From contig NZ_PEAY01000001.1 of NCBI RefSeq assembly GCF_002807665.1, positions 1,240,001 through 1,304,000 of the forward strand: DNA of 64,000 nucleotides, read 5' to 3'. Shown in pieces: positions 37,348 to 46,689 of this stretch. The DNA comes from Neoalteromonas facilis (GTDB lineage Bacteria > Pseudomonadota > Gammaproteobacteria > Enterobacterales > Alteromonadaceae). Both the position numbers and the translations under genes were made by a program. Within the stretch, counting starts at the first letter, position 1; every line of letters starts with the position of its first letter. The notes beneath the pieces were generated by a model, which made no database searches, was not told the DNA's origin, and worked only from the letters and a program-made list of their open reading frames with translations.

Positions 37348-38519
37348 ATGTTCTTGTAATGCCTTCATGGTTTGGGGATCACAGGTATCCAACACTTGGG
37401 TCTTTTTTTCTTGATCAAGCCGTCGCACTCGGTAAATATGGCCACTCTGTTCACATTATTTATCCTTCGCCATACTCTATAAAAGAAATGTTAAAGTTCA
37501 GGCTAGGAAAGAAGTGGATACACAAGAGCTGTGTATCTATCAGAACAAAAAGTTATTTTACTATTCCGTTAGCAAGAACTTTTAATGTTAAATTACGGTT
37601 ACGGGAATACTTTAATTTATTTGAACAGCATATTTCCGAATTTGGACTCCCTGACATTATTCATGCTCATAGCGCTGCACTCGGTCCATCTGGTTCCGCA
37701 GGGATCGCAGCTAACTTAATCGGCAAAAAATACAAGATCCCCGTTGTAATAACAGAGCATGCCTCAGCCTTTCATACCGGTAATTTTTCTGAGCATGAAA
37801 AAGAACTGATGTTAGAAGCCTTCGAATCAGCAAACAGTTTAATAGCTGTTTCTCAATGTCTTGAACGTGATCTTCGTACATTTGGTGTAACAAGGCAGAT
37901 CAGTATTATTGGAAATATTGTGGATACCGGAAAGTTTAAACCCATTCGGCTTAAACGAAGGCCTTTCTACGAATTTATTCTTGTGGCTTACCTTAGGCCC
38001 ATTAAGCGCATAGATAAAGTTATAATGGCATTTTCACAACTTTCGCTCACTAATGCTAAATTGACGATTATTGGAGATGGTACATGTAGGAGCGCATTGG
38101 AAAAACTCGCAGCTAAATATTGCCCTGATAAACAAATTGAGTTTACCGGCGAACTCGATAGAAAAGATGTAGTGAAACGACTTCAGAATGCCGATTGCTA
38201 TATCAACACTTCAGATTATGAGACCTTTGGAGTAGCCGTCCACGAAGCTTTAAGCTGTGGTTTGTCCGCCATATCAACGAATAGCGGTGGTCCTAACGAG
38301 ATATTAAAATGCTTAGGGTATAAAATTATTGAGAACTACAGCGACCAAGTATTAGCTTCAATGATGGAAAAGCAATTAAAAATCGACTTAAGTAAAAAGT
38401 CTATGGCCACTAAACATAAGCAATATGACATGATGTGTTCCCGTTATAGTGAAGAATCTTTTACTAAACAGATTGAAACTATATTTGACAACATACTCGC
38501 TCGAGCAAATTCACGATGA
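37344..38519 (+). CDS. Glycosyltransferase family 4 (GT-B)
   Basis: A 391-residue GT4 enzyme. The N-terminal VMPSWFGDHRYPTLGSFFLDQA pattern is typical of capsule GT4 proteins (start ATG at 37344). The EX7E motif is ETFGVAVHEALSCG near residue 294, and VAYLRPIKRIDKVIMAF lies before it. Sugar unknown. Coupled by 4-base overlaps to the sulfotransferase and the flippase. Confidence 0.85.
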   Translation: MNVLVMPSWFGDHRYPTLGSFFLDQAVALGKYGHSVHIIYPSPYSIKEMLKFRLGKKWIHKSCVSIRTKSYFTIPLARTFNVKLRLREYFNLFEQHISEFGLPDIIHAHSAALGPSGSAGIAANLIGKKYKIPVVITEHASAFHTGNFSEHEKELMLEAFESANSLIAVSQCLERDLRTFGVTRQISIIGNIVDTGKFKPIRLKRRPFYEFILVAYLRPIKRIDKVIMAFSQLSLTNAKLTIIGDGTCRSALEKLAAKYCPDKQIEFTGELDRKDVVKRLQNADCYINTSDYETFGVAVHEALSCGLSAISTNSGGPNEILKCLGYKIIENYSDQVLASMMEKQLKIDLSKKSMATKHKQYDMMCSRYSEESFTKQIETIFDNILARANSR

Positions 38520-39808
38520 AAGTAATTGACATCAGCAAGTTGATTTCAATTCCTTTATTGCTAAAAGTGAACGCTACTATCCTTGGTTTCATATTTAACC
38601 TATATGCTGCAAGATTACTATCTAGCGTGGAGTATGGCCTTTTCGCTTTATGCCTGCTATTGATTATCGTATTTGCATGCATCTGTCGCTTTGGTCTTGA
38701 TCAATCTGTGGTGAGATTTTTATCTACCAGTTATGCTGATAAGGAAGAATTAAAACAAAGACGGACTTTTTGGCTAGCAGTTAGCATAGCCAGCGTGGGG
38801 TTAGTAATAATGGGTTTTCTTGTCTCAATTGGACTTGATGAACTCATCGCCGAAGCACTTGAAAAAAAACAAATAACTCCTCTCGCATTTAAGTGTTTAT
38901 TGACTGCAATCCCAGTATGCTTACTTTCAATAATTTCTAGTACATATCGCGCGTTCAGATCTTCCAATCTAGCAGTGCTCTTTTCGGGTAGCGTCACTCT
39001 TTCTCTGTCACTATTGGGTATGTGGTTGTTTCAACCCAAAAGTGCAATAGAATTGCTAAATATATATATGTTTAGCGGTTACATGGCTCTTATATTTGCC
39101 TTAGTGCATTGTTCGTTAAAATTTAAATTATCTTTTTCCCTGCCATCTAAAGAGATCACCAATCAACTTCTTTTCAGTAGTAAATCACTTTGGATAGTGG
39201 CATTAACAGCTCTAATTATTCAACAGGGAAGCAGTATTATATTAGGTAAATATGTAACCCTTTCTGAATTAGCCATTTTTACTGTCTGTTTTAAAATTGC
39301 CACTTTAATGAGTTTTCTCTTATTTGCGCTAAATACTGTGTACTCTCCTCGAATAGCAGTGTTATATCATGAGAATAATTTGAATGGTTTGCGAGAACTG
39401 CTTCGAGCGATAAATAAGCTCGCTCTAATTTTTTCACTCATTATTTTCGCTAGTATTGTCGTTCTAGGCGAGTATATTTTGGGTTTTTTTGGTAGTGAAT
39501 ACGAAAGCGGATATTCAATTTTGGTTGTTCTTGCACTTGGTAACAGCGTAAATGTAGTGACAGGGTTGGTCGTCACTACGATGGTCATGTCAGGTTACGA
39601 ACTTCTACATAAACGCATAGCGATTAGCTGCGCTATTCTTACTTTATTATTGTCATTCATACTTATTCCACAGTTCGGTTTATTGGGTGCAGCCATTACC
39701 ATTTCAGTCTCTATGGCTACTCAGAATATAGTTTCCTATTTTATAGTTAAGTTTAAAATCCTTAAGACAAACAAAAATAAGCAGAGCCCATATGATATCA
39801 GAACATGA
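38516..39808 (+). CDS. Wzx-type polysaccharide flippase
   Basis: A 430-residue membrane protein with about twelve helices of the MATE/Wzx (polysaccharide biosynthesis) type. The N-terminal LYAARLLSSVEYGLFALCLLL and FGLLGAAITISVSMATQNIV near the end are typical Wzx landmarks. It moves the lipid-linked repeat unit across the inner membrane, for polymerisation by Wzy. The wzz and Wzy-like genes are 20 kb away at 16.3-18.9 kb, not in this operon. Confidence 0.82.
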   Translation: MKVIDISKLISIPLLLKVNATILGFIFNLYAARLLSSVEYGLFALCLLLIIVFACICRFGLDQSVVRFLSTSYADKEELKQRRTFWLAVSIASVGLVIMGFLVSIGLDELIAEALEKKQITPLAFKCLLTAIPVCLLSIISSTYRAFRSSNLAVLFSGSVTLSLSLLGMWLFQPKSAIELLNIYMFSGYMALIFALVHCSLKFKLSFSLPSKEITNQLLFSSKSLWIVALTALIIQQGSSIILGKYVTLSELAIFTVCFKIATLMSFLLFALNTVYSPRIAVLYHENNLNGLRELLRAINKLALIFSLIIFASIVVLGEYILGFFGSEYESGYSILVVLALGNSVNVVTGLVVTTMVMSGYELLHKRIAISCAILTLLLSFILIPQFGLLGAAITISVSMATQNIVSYFIVKFKILKTNKNKQSPYDIRT

Positions 39809-40487
39809 TCAATGCATTTTTATTCATATTCCTAAGACTGCGGGGCAAAGTGTTGAACAAGTCTTTTTAGAGCGAGCTGGATTGACATGGGAAAACAGAG
39901 AAGCACTGCTACTTAAACGAAATAGCGATTCTAGTCTGGGGCCACCGAGGCTCGCCCACTTAACAGCTAAGGAATATACTGAATACGGTTACATTTCTAT
40001 GCAAAAATTCATGTCTATGCATAAGTTCACCGTAGTTAGAAATCCATGGGACAGATTGGTGTCTGAGTTTACTTATCAAAAGTACTCTTTCAGTTTTAGA
40101 AATTTCTTATTGAAGAACTTTCCCAAGCCTGGATCTGATGACTATATAAATCATCACGGTCATTATCGACACATCATGCCTCAGATAGAGTTTTTAACCA
40201 ACCTAGATGGCGAAATATGTGTGGATAGCGTTATTAAATTTGAAAATATCAAAGCAGACTTCGCTGAGGTTAGTAAAGCCATAACCGGCCAAGAACTAAC
40301 GCTACCTTATCGAAATAAAACACAAGCTCCTTCGGGCTTGAGCAAGCTCAAAAATAGATTATTTAAAAAGCCTGAACGTAAGCACTACAGCACCTACTAT
40401 GACGATGAATGCATAGCTTTCGTAGCCGAATTGTACGCTGCAGAAATTGAGCTTTTTAAATATGACTTTGAAGATCTAAGAGCCTAA
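39792..40487 (+). CDS. Carbohydrate sulfotransferase, second copy
   Basis: A 231-residue protein with IHIPKTAGQSVEQVF at residues 11-25 and VVRNPWDRLVSEFTY near residue 80, the two PAPS-binding motifs. It differs strongly from the first copy (36685-37347), so it probably sulfates another sugar or position. The start lies 17 bases inside the flippase gene. Confidence 0.85.
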   Translation: MISEHDQCIFIHIPKTAGQSVEQVFLERAGLTWENREALLLKRNSDSSLGPPRLAHLTAKEYTEYGYISMQKFMSMHKFTVVRNPWDRLVSEFTYQKYSFSFRNFLLKNFPKPGSDDYINHHGHYRHIMPQIEFLTNLDGEICVDSVIKFENIKADFAEVSKAITGQELTLPYRNKTQAPSGLSKLKNRLFKKPERKHYSTYYDDECIAFVAELYAAEIELFKYDFEDLRA

Positions 40488-40509
40488 CTGAGTAGTAGGA
40501 ACGAGTGTA

Positions 40510-41679
40510 ATGAAAGCTGTAATCGCATTTTTGTTTCTGCTATTGACGGGCTGCAATAGCGAAACAGATTCAAGCACTAACACAGACCAAAGTGCAAAAA
40601 ACTATACTGTTGATGAAGCACTTAACCTCGCCTTAACCAAATATAGTCATACAGCAACGAACCTTTCTTTAAACGATGGATACCCGCGTGTTGTGGAGAA
40701 TGGCAGGTGGCGTGCTATTGCAAACGAGGACTGGACAGATGGTTTTTACCCAGGAATCCTTTGGATGCTATCTGAGTTGGATCCTGAAATGGAAAGCAGA
40801 GCAGAAAAGTGGACTATACCTCTAACTTCCAGAACCAGCTTTGGTGGCCATGATATTGGGTTTATCATAAATAATAGCTTTGGAAAAGCTTATAACACAA
40901 CGGGCAAACACGAATACTTAGAAGTCATTAAGACAGGGGCAATTAACCTTTCGGCTCGCTACTCTAGCGCAGTCGGAGCAATTCGCTCGTGGGATTTTGG
41001 ACGATATAAATATCCAGTCATCATCGATAACCTGATGAACCTTGAACTGCTATTTAACGCCAGTACTCTCATCGTTGTTCCGGAATGGCATGAACAGGCA
41101 GTCTCTCATGCATTTAAAACACTAGATAATCATGTGCGATCAGACTTCAGTAGTTTTCACCTTGTCGACTACAACCCATCAAATGGTGAAGCCATATTCA
41201 GAGGAACTGTACAAGGTGCCGCTAATGACTCTACCTGGGCTAGGGGGCAAGCTTGGGGTATTTATGGCTTTGCTATGATATACGAAATGACTGGACTCTC
41301 TGAATTTGAAGTCACTTCATACCAGATGGCAAAATATTTTATGCAAAACCTACCATCTGACAATGTACCCTTTTGGGATCTTAACTTAAACAACCAAAAT
41401 GAACCTAGAGACAGTTCTGCAGCGGCTATTGCTGCTGCGGGCATGCTTAGACTGAGTCACAACACACAATCAAAAGAACAACAGGATCAGTTAACTGAAT
41501 GGGCACAACTCCTAACGTACAGCTTGCTCACTAGCGAATACCTTAATTCAGACCCAAAGTATCCTGCACTCTTAGTCGCCGCAACAGGGAATAAACCAGC
41601 TAATAGAGAAATCAATACTAGCCTTATTTACGCAGATTATTATTTTATAGAAGCGTTATTAATACAAACCCCTAAATAA
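40510..41679 (+). CDS. GH88 unsaturated glucuronyl hydrolase lipoprotein
   Basis: A 389-residue lipoprotein (lipobox LLTGC, Cys at 15) of glycoside hydrolase family 88. These enzymes remove the 4,5-unsaturated uronic acid that polysaccharide lyases leave at chain ends. Family landmarks are WTDGFYPGILWML, the catalytic-Asp motifs GGHDIGF (Asp 115) and IDNLMNLELLF (Asp 173), and DSTWARGQAWGIYGF. Last gene of the plus-strand operon. Its presence indicates that the polymer contains uronic acid. Confidence 0.88.
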   Translation: MKAVIAFLFLLLTGCNSETDSSTNTDQSAKNYTVDEALNLALTKYSHTATNLSLNDGYPRVVENGRWRAIANEDWTDGFYPGILWMLSELDPEMESRAEKWTIPLTSRTSFGGHDIGFIINNSFGKAYNTTGKHEYLEVIKTGAINLSARYSSAVGAIRSWDFGRYKYPVIIDNLMNLELLFNASTLIVVPEWHEQAVSHAFKTLDNHVRSDFSSFHLVDYNPSNGEAIFRGTVQGAANDSTWARGQAWGIYGFAMIYEMTGLSEFEVTSYQMAKYFMQNLPSDNVPFWDLNLNNQNEPRDSSAAAIAAAGMLRLSHNTQSKEQQDQLTEWAQLLTYSLLTSEYLNSDPKYPALLVAATGNKPANREINTSLIYADYYFIEALLIQTPK

Positions 41680-41799
41680 TTCGAATTAACAATAAACCGC
41701 TACGCCATAGCTTATTTTGATTTTTATAGTCATTTAACACCTCTATGCAAGGCATTGTATTCAATTATTAAAGCGAGCTGTTTGATTTTAGGGGGATTG

Positions 41800-42652
41800 T
41801 TAAAGTTGGCCTGTTCGTTGGCTTTGTAAAATTCTCGATGTTGATCCAAGCGGATATTATGCGTGGCACAATAATCCTCACTCGAAGCGTCACAAAGCCA
41901 ATCAACGTCTAGTAGGATTGATTAAACAATTCTGGCTGGAATCAGGTGGTGTGTATGGCTATCGCAAGATCCACTCGGACTTACGTGGTGTGGGTGAAGC
42001 GTGTGGTCTCAATCGCGTATATCGCTTGATGCGCTCTGAAGGTCTAAAGGCACAACTAGACTATCGCAGACCACACCATCGAGGTGACGATAGTCACAAT
42101 GTTGTCCCTAATCGATTAAAACGTCAGTTCAACCCTATGGCGCCTGATAAAGTCTGGGTTACGCATATCCGAACACACGAAGGCTGGTTGTATCTGGCTG
42201 TGTTTGTAGATTTGTTCTCACGCAAAGTCATTGGTTAGTCAATGCAGTCTCGCATTACTAAAGATATTGTCCTCAATGCGCTGCTGATGTCTGTGTGGCG
42301 GCGTAATCCAAAGCAACAAGCGATGGTACATTCTGATCAAGGCAGCCGCTACACCAGCCATAACTGGCAGGCTTTCCATAAAGCTAATGGAATGGAAGGC
42401 AGTATGAGCAGACGAGGAAACTGCCACGATAACACTGTGGCTGAAAGCTTCTTCCAGCGATTGAAACGTGAACGTATCAAACAGAAAACCTATTCCCCAA
42501 GGGATGATGCCATAAGCGATATTTTTGATTACATCGTAATGTTTTATAACAGTAAACGAAAACATGATTCCAATAATCTATTGTCACCAGTAGAGTATGA
42601 GAACCGTTACCAAGAACGGCTGAGAAGTGTCTAAGTTGTTAGTGGCGATTCA
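41800..42652 (+). mobile_element. IS3-family insertion sequence remnant
   Basis: The element has lost its left end, orfA and the start of orfB. What remains are orfB (from 41807 in frame) and a right terminal inverted repeat: TGTCTAAG then GTTAGTGGCGATTCA at 42628-42652, ending in CA. It lies between the GH88 gene and the S-layer-like gene and cannot move by itself. Confidence 0.8.
41807..42634 (+). pseudogene. IS3-type transposase orfB, inactive
   Basis: The frame runs from 41807 (reads WPVRWLCKILDVDPSGYYAW, an orfB start region) to an in-frame TAG at 42236-42238, where family members have TGG, so VIGWSM reads VIG-stop-SM. It continues in the same frame to 42634. In the DDE domain the first catalytic Asp is missing: VTDITYIRT is expected but VTHIRT is present near 42158-42172, a 9-base deletion. 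The second Asp (VHSDQGSRYTS) and the Glu (NTVAESFF) remain. Confidence 0.8.
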
Positions 42653-42823
42653 ACAAAGGCTTTAAGATCCAACAGCAGTATTTAGTGACTAAATAAACGT
42701 CGTATTAAGAAGAAATCAGCATTTAGTGCAACTCTAATCTTCACTGAGTAAAGATAAAGCAATCGAATAAATTTATCCACGAGAAAACAGAGACTTCCTG
42801 TTACTGAAGAACTGTTAACATAA

Positions 42824-42851
42824 AAAAAGGCGAGCTAATGCTCGCCTTTTT
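42824..42851. terminator. Bidirectional terminator after the S-layer-like gene
   Basis: Stem GGCGAGC/GCTCGCC with a TAAT loop, flanked by runs of A and T on both sides. On the minus strand the gene at 42875 ends just before it. Confidence 0.9.
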
Positions 42852-42874
42852 GATACTTAAATTGGAACTATCAA

Positions 42875-44296
42875 TTAGTTGAAAGTACCAACTGTTAGGC
42901 GGTCAGTATCAACTTGATTGCTGAACTTAGCACCAACTGTCATTGTTACGTCACCGTTAGGTACGTTAGTAGTAAACTCTAGAGCTACTTTGAAACCTGT
43001 AGTAGCTGCATCGTAACCTTCAGTCGCTAGTGTTGAGCTAACTTCTGATAATAAGTTACGAACACCTGGAGCTGCAGCAGACACTAATAAACCAGCGTCT
43101 TGCCATGCAGTGTGCTCACCTTCTACCATGTAACGAAGTGTAATATCACCAGTTTGAGTACCAGTATTTGTGTGACGGATGATTGGTTGAGTAACTGGAC
43201 CAAATGGTACGTATGGTACTTCAACAACTGAGCCATTCAAGCCCCAATCACCAGCTGCACCGCCACTCAACAACGCTGAATCACCAGCAACTGCACCAGC
43301 TACGTTCGTGCTATCAGAGTCAGTACCGTGATCAGTAAACTCTACTTCAACGTCTACAGTAAAGTCTTGCTCGGCAAGTGCTGCTGGAGCTACCGCGCCT
43401 GCTGTAAGTGCATCATCAGAAACGTCAACTGTTACTGTTTGAGCAGCTACACCTGCATGTTCAACGATGATTTTCTCTGCATCAACAGACGTTAAAGTAC
43501 CGCCACCAACAATAGTGATTGCAGCAGCATTGTTCAGCTGAACCCCTGCAGTATCAGGATCATCGTCCAAAATTGACCAGTCACCGTAGATAGTATAAAT
43601 CATGTTAGTTGGAGTTGCATCGTACACAACACCTGCTGCGTCATTCACAGGAGTGATTACAATTCCATCAGTTGTAACGCCAGTACCGTCGTCAAACGCC
43701 AAACGATTTTGATTTACGTCAATCGTTGCATCAAATGCTGTGGTGACTGATGCAGAGAACTGATCTTGCGTATCTAGAAGGACCGCAGTGCCATCTGTAC
43801 CTGCTGGAGTATCAAGAGCAACACCCGTGCTCGTCTCAGCAGCATAAGTTGCTGATACTGAACCACTAGCTAAAAGATCTGCCTTATCGAAAATCAAGTG
43901 AGTTTCAGCAGTAAAGTCAACTGTCGCACCGATAGTAGTTTCTGCATTAAGGCCATCGTAAGTCAACTCAGTCACACGATATGTAGCCTGAGTGGTTGTT
44001 GCGTTCAACAAACCAAGTGTCATGGTGTCGGCGCCGTCAACTAGCGTTGGGTTTAGTGACGCTGGAAGCGCAGTAGTGTCCAAATCTGCACCAGTAAACG
44101 TCAATGTTAAGATATCACCAACAGTGTATTCAGCACCTAACGTGATAGATACAGCTGGAGCTGCAACTTTAGTCGCTGTAGTTACACCTTCAACAGAAAC
44201 AGTTCTTGTTGTTACACCACCAGCTAGATCCGCAGCTGCTAGTGCATTACCAGCGATACCTGCAACGGCGAGTGCCACAATAGATTTTTTAAACAT
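42875..44296 (-). CDS. Secreted S-layer-like surface protein
   Basis: A 473-residue exported protein with signal peptide MFKKSIVALAVAGIAGNALA. The start is the ATG at 44296 with GGAG ten bases upstream; an ATG three codons earlier is too close to that site. The mature part has no Cys, few Met and Trp, and is rich in Thr, Ala, Val, Asp and Gly with many beta strands. This is the composition of S-layer and surface-array proteins; the start resembles what I recall of Pseudoalteromonas SLR4. It lies directly downstream of a type II secretion operon that may export it. Function by composition and context only. Confidence 0.6.
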   Translation of the reverse strand: MFKKSIVALAVAGIAGNALAAADLAGGVTTRTVSVEGVTTATKVAAPAVSITLGAEYTVGDILTLTFTGADLDTTALPASLNPTLVDGADTMTLGLLNATTTQATYRVTELTYDGLNAETTIGATVDFTAETHLIFDKADLLASGSVSATYAAETSTGVALDTPAGTDGTAVLLDTQDQFSASVTTAFDATIDVNQNRLAFDDGTGVTTDGIVITPVNDAAGVVYDATPTNMIYTIYGDWSILDDDPDTAGVQLNNAAAITIVGGGTLTSVDAEKIIVEHAGVAAQTVTVDVSDDALTAGAVAPAALAEQDFTVDVEVEFTDHGTDSDSTNVAGAVAGDSALLSGGAAGDWGLNGSVVEVPYVPFGPVTQPIIRHTNTGTQTGDITLRYMVEGEHTAWQDAGLLVSAAAPGVRNLLSEVSSTLATEGYDAATTGFKVALEFTTNVPNGDVTMTVGAKFSNQVDTDRLTVGTFN

Positions 44297-44411
44297 TTTA
44301 TCCATTCTCCAAAGTTTCTAGAAACAAAGAGTTTAGTAAGTGATTGGTATTAGTTAGCACTTTCCCAAATTCTCTTTTTAGTTTTACATTTTAGGTTGAT
44401 CGCCATAGGCC

Positions 44412-44472
44412 GTCGCCTAGGCGACATCCAACCGTATGGTAGTGTAGGCCCCAAAGGTTGAACATGTCAACC
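44412..44472 (-). promoter_or_regulatory. Structured leader of the S-layer-like gene
   Basis: Within the leader there is a perfect 14-base palindrome GTCGCCTAGGCGAC (44412-44425) and an inverted repeat GGTTGA-N5-TCAACC (44456-44472). Both are in the transcribed region between the promoter and the start codon. Confidence 0.55.
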
Positions 44473-44499
44473 ATAAAGCCTCAATATATGATTGTTTTA

Positions 44500-44528
44500 C
44501 TTATACATATTAATAAAACCATACTCAA
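44500..44528 (-). promoter_or_regulatory. Sigma-70 promoter of the S-layer-like gene
   Basis: TTGAGT (-35) and TATAAG (-10) with exactly 17 bases between them on the minus strand. The predicted start near 44493 leaves a leader of about 195 bases. The rest of the 44306-44623 gap holds only this leader and the end of the secretion operon. Confidence 0.7.
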
Positions 44529-44623
44529 ACCTATACTATTTAATAAGTTTACTAGCGCGTTCCCTTAAAAATAGCGTAGTTAAGTTATCAAAACGTCTGA
44601 TAAAAACAAGTAAGAATAACGAG

Positions 44624-46675
44624 TTAATTGAATTTAATTCTCTCTAATTCTGCTTGCAATTCATTTTTTACGCCTTCCCACTCGGTTGCATTTGAAATCA
44701 CTCGTGGCGTTACCAAAACGACTAACTCTGTTTTATCACCCGATTTTGACTTAGATTTAAACAAATTGCCAAAAAGTGGGAGGTCGCCTAATAACGGTAC
44801 TTTGCTTTCACCAGAACTATTGTTTTCACTGATTAGCCCCCCGAGCACTACCATCTGGCCATCTTGCGCGATAACCTCTGTTCTTATTTTTCGCTCAAAA
44901 ATAGCAGGCGTTCCACTTACCGTTGAAACGCCATCTACTTGGTTACTGATAGATTGGCTGATCTCAAGCGTTACTATGCCTTTTGCATTGACAGTTGGGG
45001 TCACGGATAATTCTACGCCAGTTTGACGGTAATCAATATTTGTCCTCGCTAAACTGTTCGCATCATTGGCATCTATAGTAGTTCCAGTCACAATTGGGAT
45101 TTCTGTCCCAACATTAATATTGGCTTCTACGCCATCTCTCACAACTAAAGAAGGCCGTGAAATGACATTCACCAGACTGTCTGACTCAAAAAGTTGCATG
45201 TTGACTGAGCCACTGCCTCCAGTTAAAACGTAGCTGAGTCCGCCAACATCTCCCAGACCAAATGCTCCTGACGTTGATAAACTGTAATCTCCGCGACTGA
45301 AGGCAAACTCAACGCCCTGCGCAAACTTATCCGTAAGAGTAACCTCTGCAATTAGTACTTCAAGTGCTACTTGTCGTGGCATAACATCCAAACGCCTAAT
45401 CAATGGCAGTAGCTGCTTATACCTTTTACCGTTTGTATTAAAAACTAACGAATTAGACCTCTCATCTATCACTAATCTGGTTCCATCTTTGCCACTCGCA
45501 ACTAGCCCTGCGCTAGTCTCGCTCTTGCGGACATCTTCACTTTGCTGCCTCCCGCTTGTTTGATTCCCAATAGGAGAGGCAGAGGGTGCATCGCCCATCA
45601 ACCTTGCAAGACTCTCACCCAAATCAATGGCCCTTGCATACTGAGGTTCATAAACAAAATAATCTAGGCTGTCTTCATCAGAAGGCTGATCCAACTGTTC
45701 CAACCAAAAAACTGTTCTCTGAATTACAGGCGGCGTGTTCGCGAACATTATTAAAGTGTTTAGCCTATGCAAAGTTATAAATGATAATGCTGATTCGGGT
45801 TTATTTTCCCCGCTAGCAATTCCTTCCTGGTTAAGGATTTCAGGTAGTTTCTCAACTAATAAATCGAGTGATACAAAAACCGGTTTGTACAATGCAATAT
45901 GCCGATTGCTATAAATCGGTTGATCAACCAACTTTATAAACTCAAGGGCTTTGAGAATATCATTTCGCTTGCCTTGAATTAGCATTAAATTTCTTTCTAA
46001 ATAAGGTGTCACTTTAACGCCTACAAAGCGACTTATCGTAGTGGCGAGGGATGTTTGTGCTCCGTGTACAAAAGGTACCATTTGTAATATATCTAACGAA
46101 GTTTCAGGAACACTTTCAATTGTATTACCGTAACCAAAGGCTGTATTCGATGTGGTATCGGCACTCCCCTTGACAATGTAAAAAAGTCCATCGGAGAACC
46201 TAACTGCGTACCCCCTCTCTTGCAAAAGCTCAAAACTTAACTGGAATAATCGTCTTTCAGATATCCTCTCTCTAATATTCAAGCTAACGGGATTGTTGTC
46301 TGACTGGACATTTTCGCCAAGCACATAATTAACGGAGAGCAAATCACCAAATACATAATGCAAATATTCTTGAAACGGAAGTGAATCTGCTGACACAGAG
46401 ACAGACTCTGAGTCAGAAAAACCTGCAAGCATATCAGTTGCATTATTTAAGTTGGTGTCAGCACCCTCATATGGAAACAGATACTTAACTGCTCGGCTCT
46501 CTTGCTTATCTTCACCAGACGCTATGGTGTCAGCGCCTGAAGCGTTTGCTTCTACTTTTCCTGTTAAGTATGAATTAGATACATTTAGGGGTTGCGTAGG
46601 TGCAGCACACCCAGAAATAACTGCCACCAGAAAATACAAGGAAACATTCTTGCTAAATTTCATATTCATTTTCAC
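44624..46675 (-). CDS. gspD: Type II secretion outer-membrane secretin (GspD-like), lipoprotein
   Basis: A 683-residue secretin that would form the outer-membrane pore. The N-terminal lipobox VISGC (Cys 23) suggests a self-lipidated secretin without separate pilotin. The N-terminal N-domains are followed by the C-terminal secretin domain: VALEVLIAEVTLTDKFAQGVE, then NVGTEIPIVTG, then VVLGGLISE, then LGDLPLFGNLFKSK, then ELVVLVTPRVI. Also resembles MshL, but the presence of gspE-K genes upstream favours a type II system. Coupled to the upstream small gene by a 14-base gap. Confidence 0.85.
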   Translation of the reverse strand: MKMNMKFSKNVSLYFLVAVISGCAAPTQPLNVSNSYLTGKVEANASGADTIASGEDKQESRAVKYLFPYEGADTNLNNATDMLAGFSDSESVSVSADSLPFQEYLHYVFGDLLSVNYVLGENVQSDNNPVSLNIRERISERRLFQLSFELLQERGYAVRFSDGLFYIVKGSADTTSNTAFGYGNTIESVPETSLDILQMVPFVHGAQTSLATTISRFVGVKVTPYLERNLMLIQGKRNDILKALEFIKLVDQPIYSNRHIALYKPVFVSLDLLVEKLPEILNQEGIASGENKPESALSFITLHRLNTLIMFANTPPVIQRTVFWLEQLDQPSDEDSLDYFVYEPQYARAIDLGESLARLMGDAPSASPIGNQTSGRQQSEDVRKSETSAGLVASGKDGTRLVIDERSNSLVFNTNGKRYKQLLPLIRRLDVMPRQVALEVLIAEVTLTDKFAQGVEFAFSRGDYSLSTSGAFGLGDVGGLSYVLTGGSGSVNMQLFESDSLVNVISRPSLVVRDGVEANINVGTEIPIVTGTTIDANDANSLARTNIDYRQTGVELSVTPTVNAKGIVTLEISQSISNQVDGVSTVSGTPAIFERKIRTEVIAQDGQMVVLGGLISENNSSGESKVPLLGDLPLFGNLFKSKSKSGDKTELVVLVTPRVISNATEWEGVKNELQAELERIKFN

Positions 46676-46689
46676 CTAAGACATAGTCT

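Noticed and set aside
42239-42565. Minus-strand frame of 108 codons over the transposase remnant
   Set aside because: Shadow of the transposase DDE domain on the other strand.
44624-46675. MSHA pilus secretin MshL as identity of the secretin
   Set aside because: The locus has GspH-I-J-K-type minor pseudopilins and no mshA/mshC/mshD-like genes; the MSHA gene order is absent.
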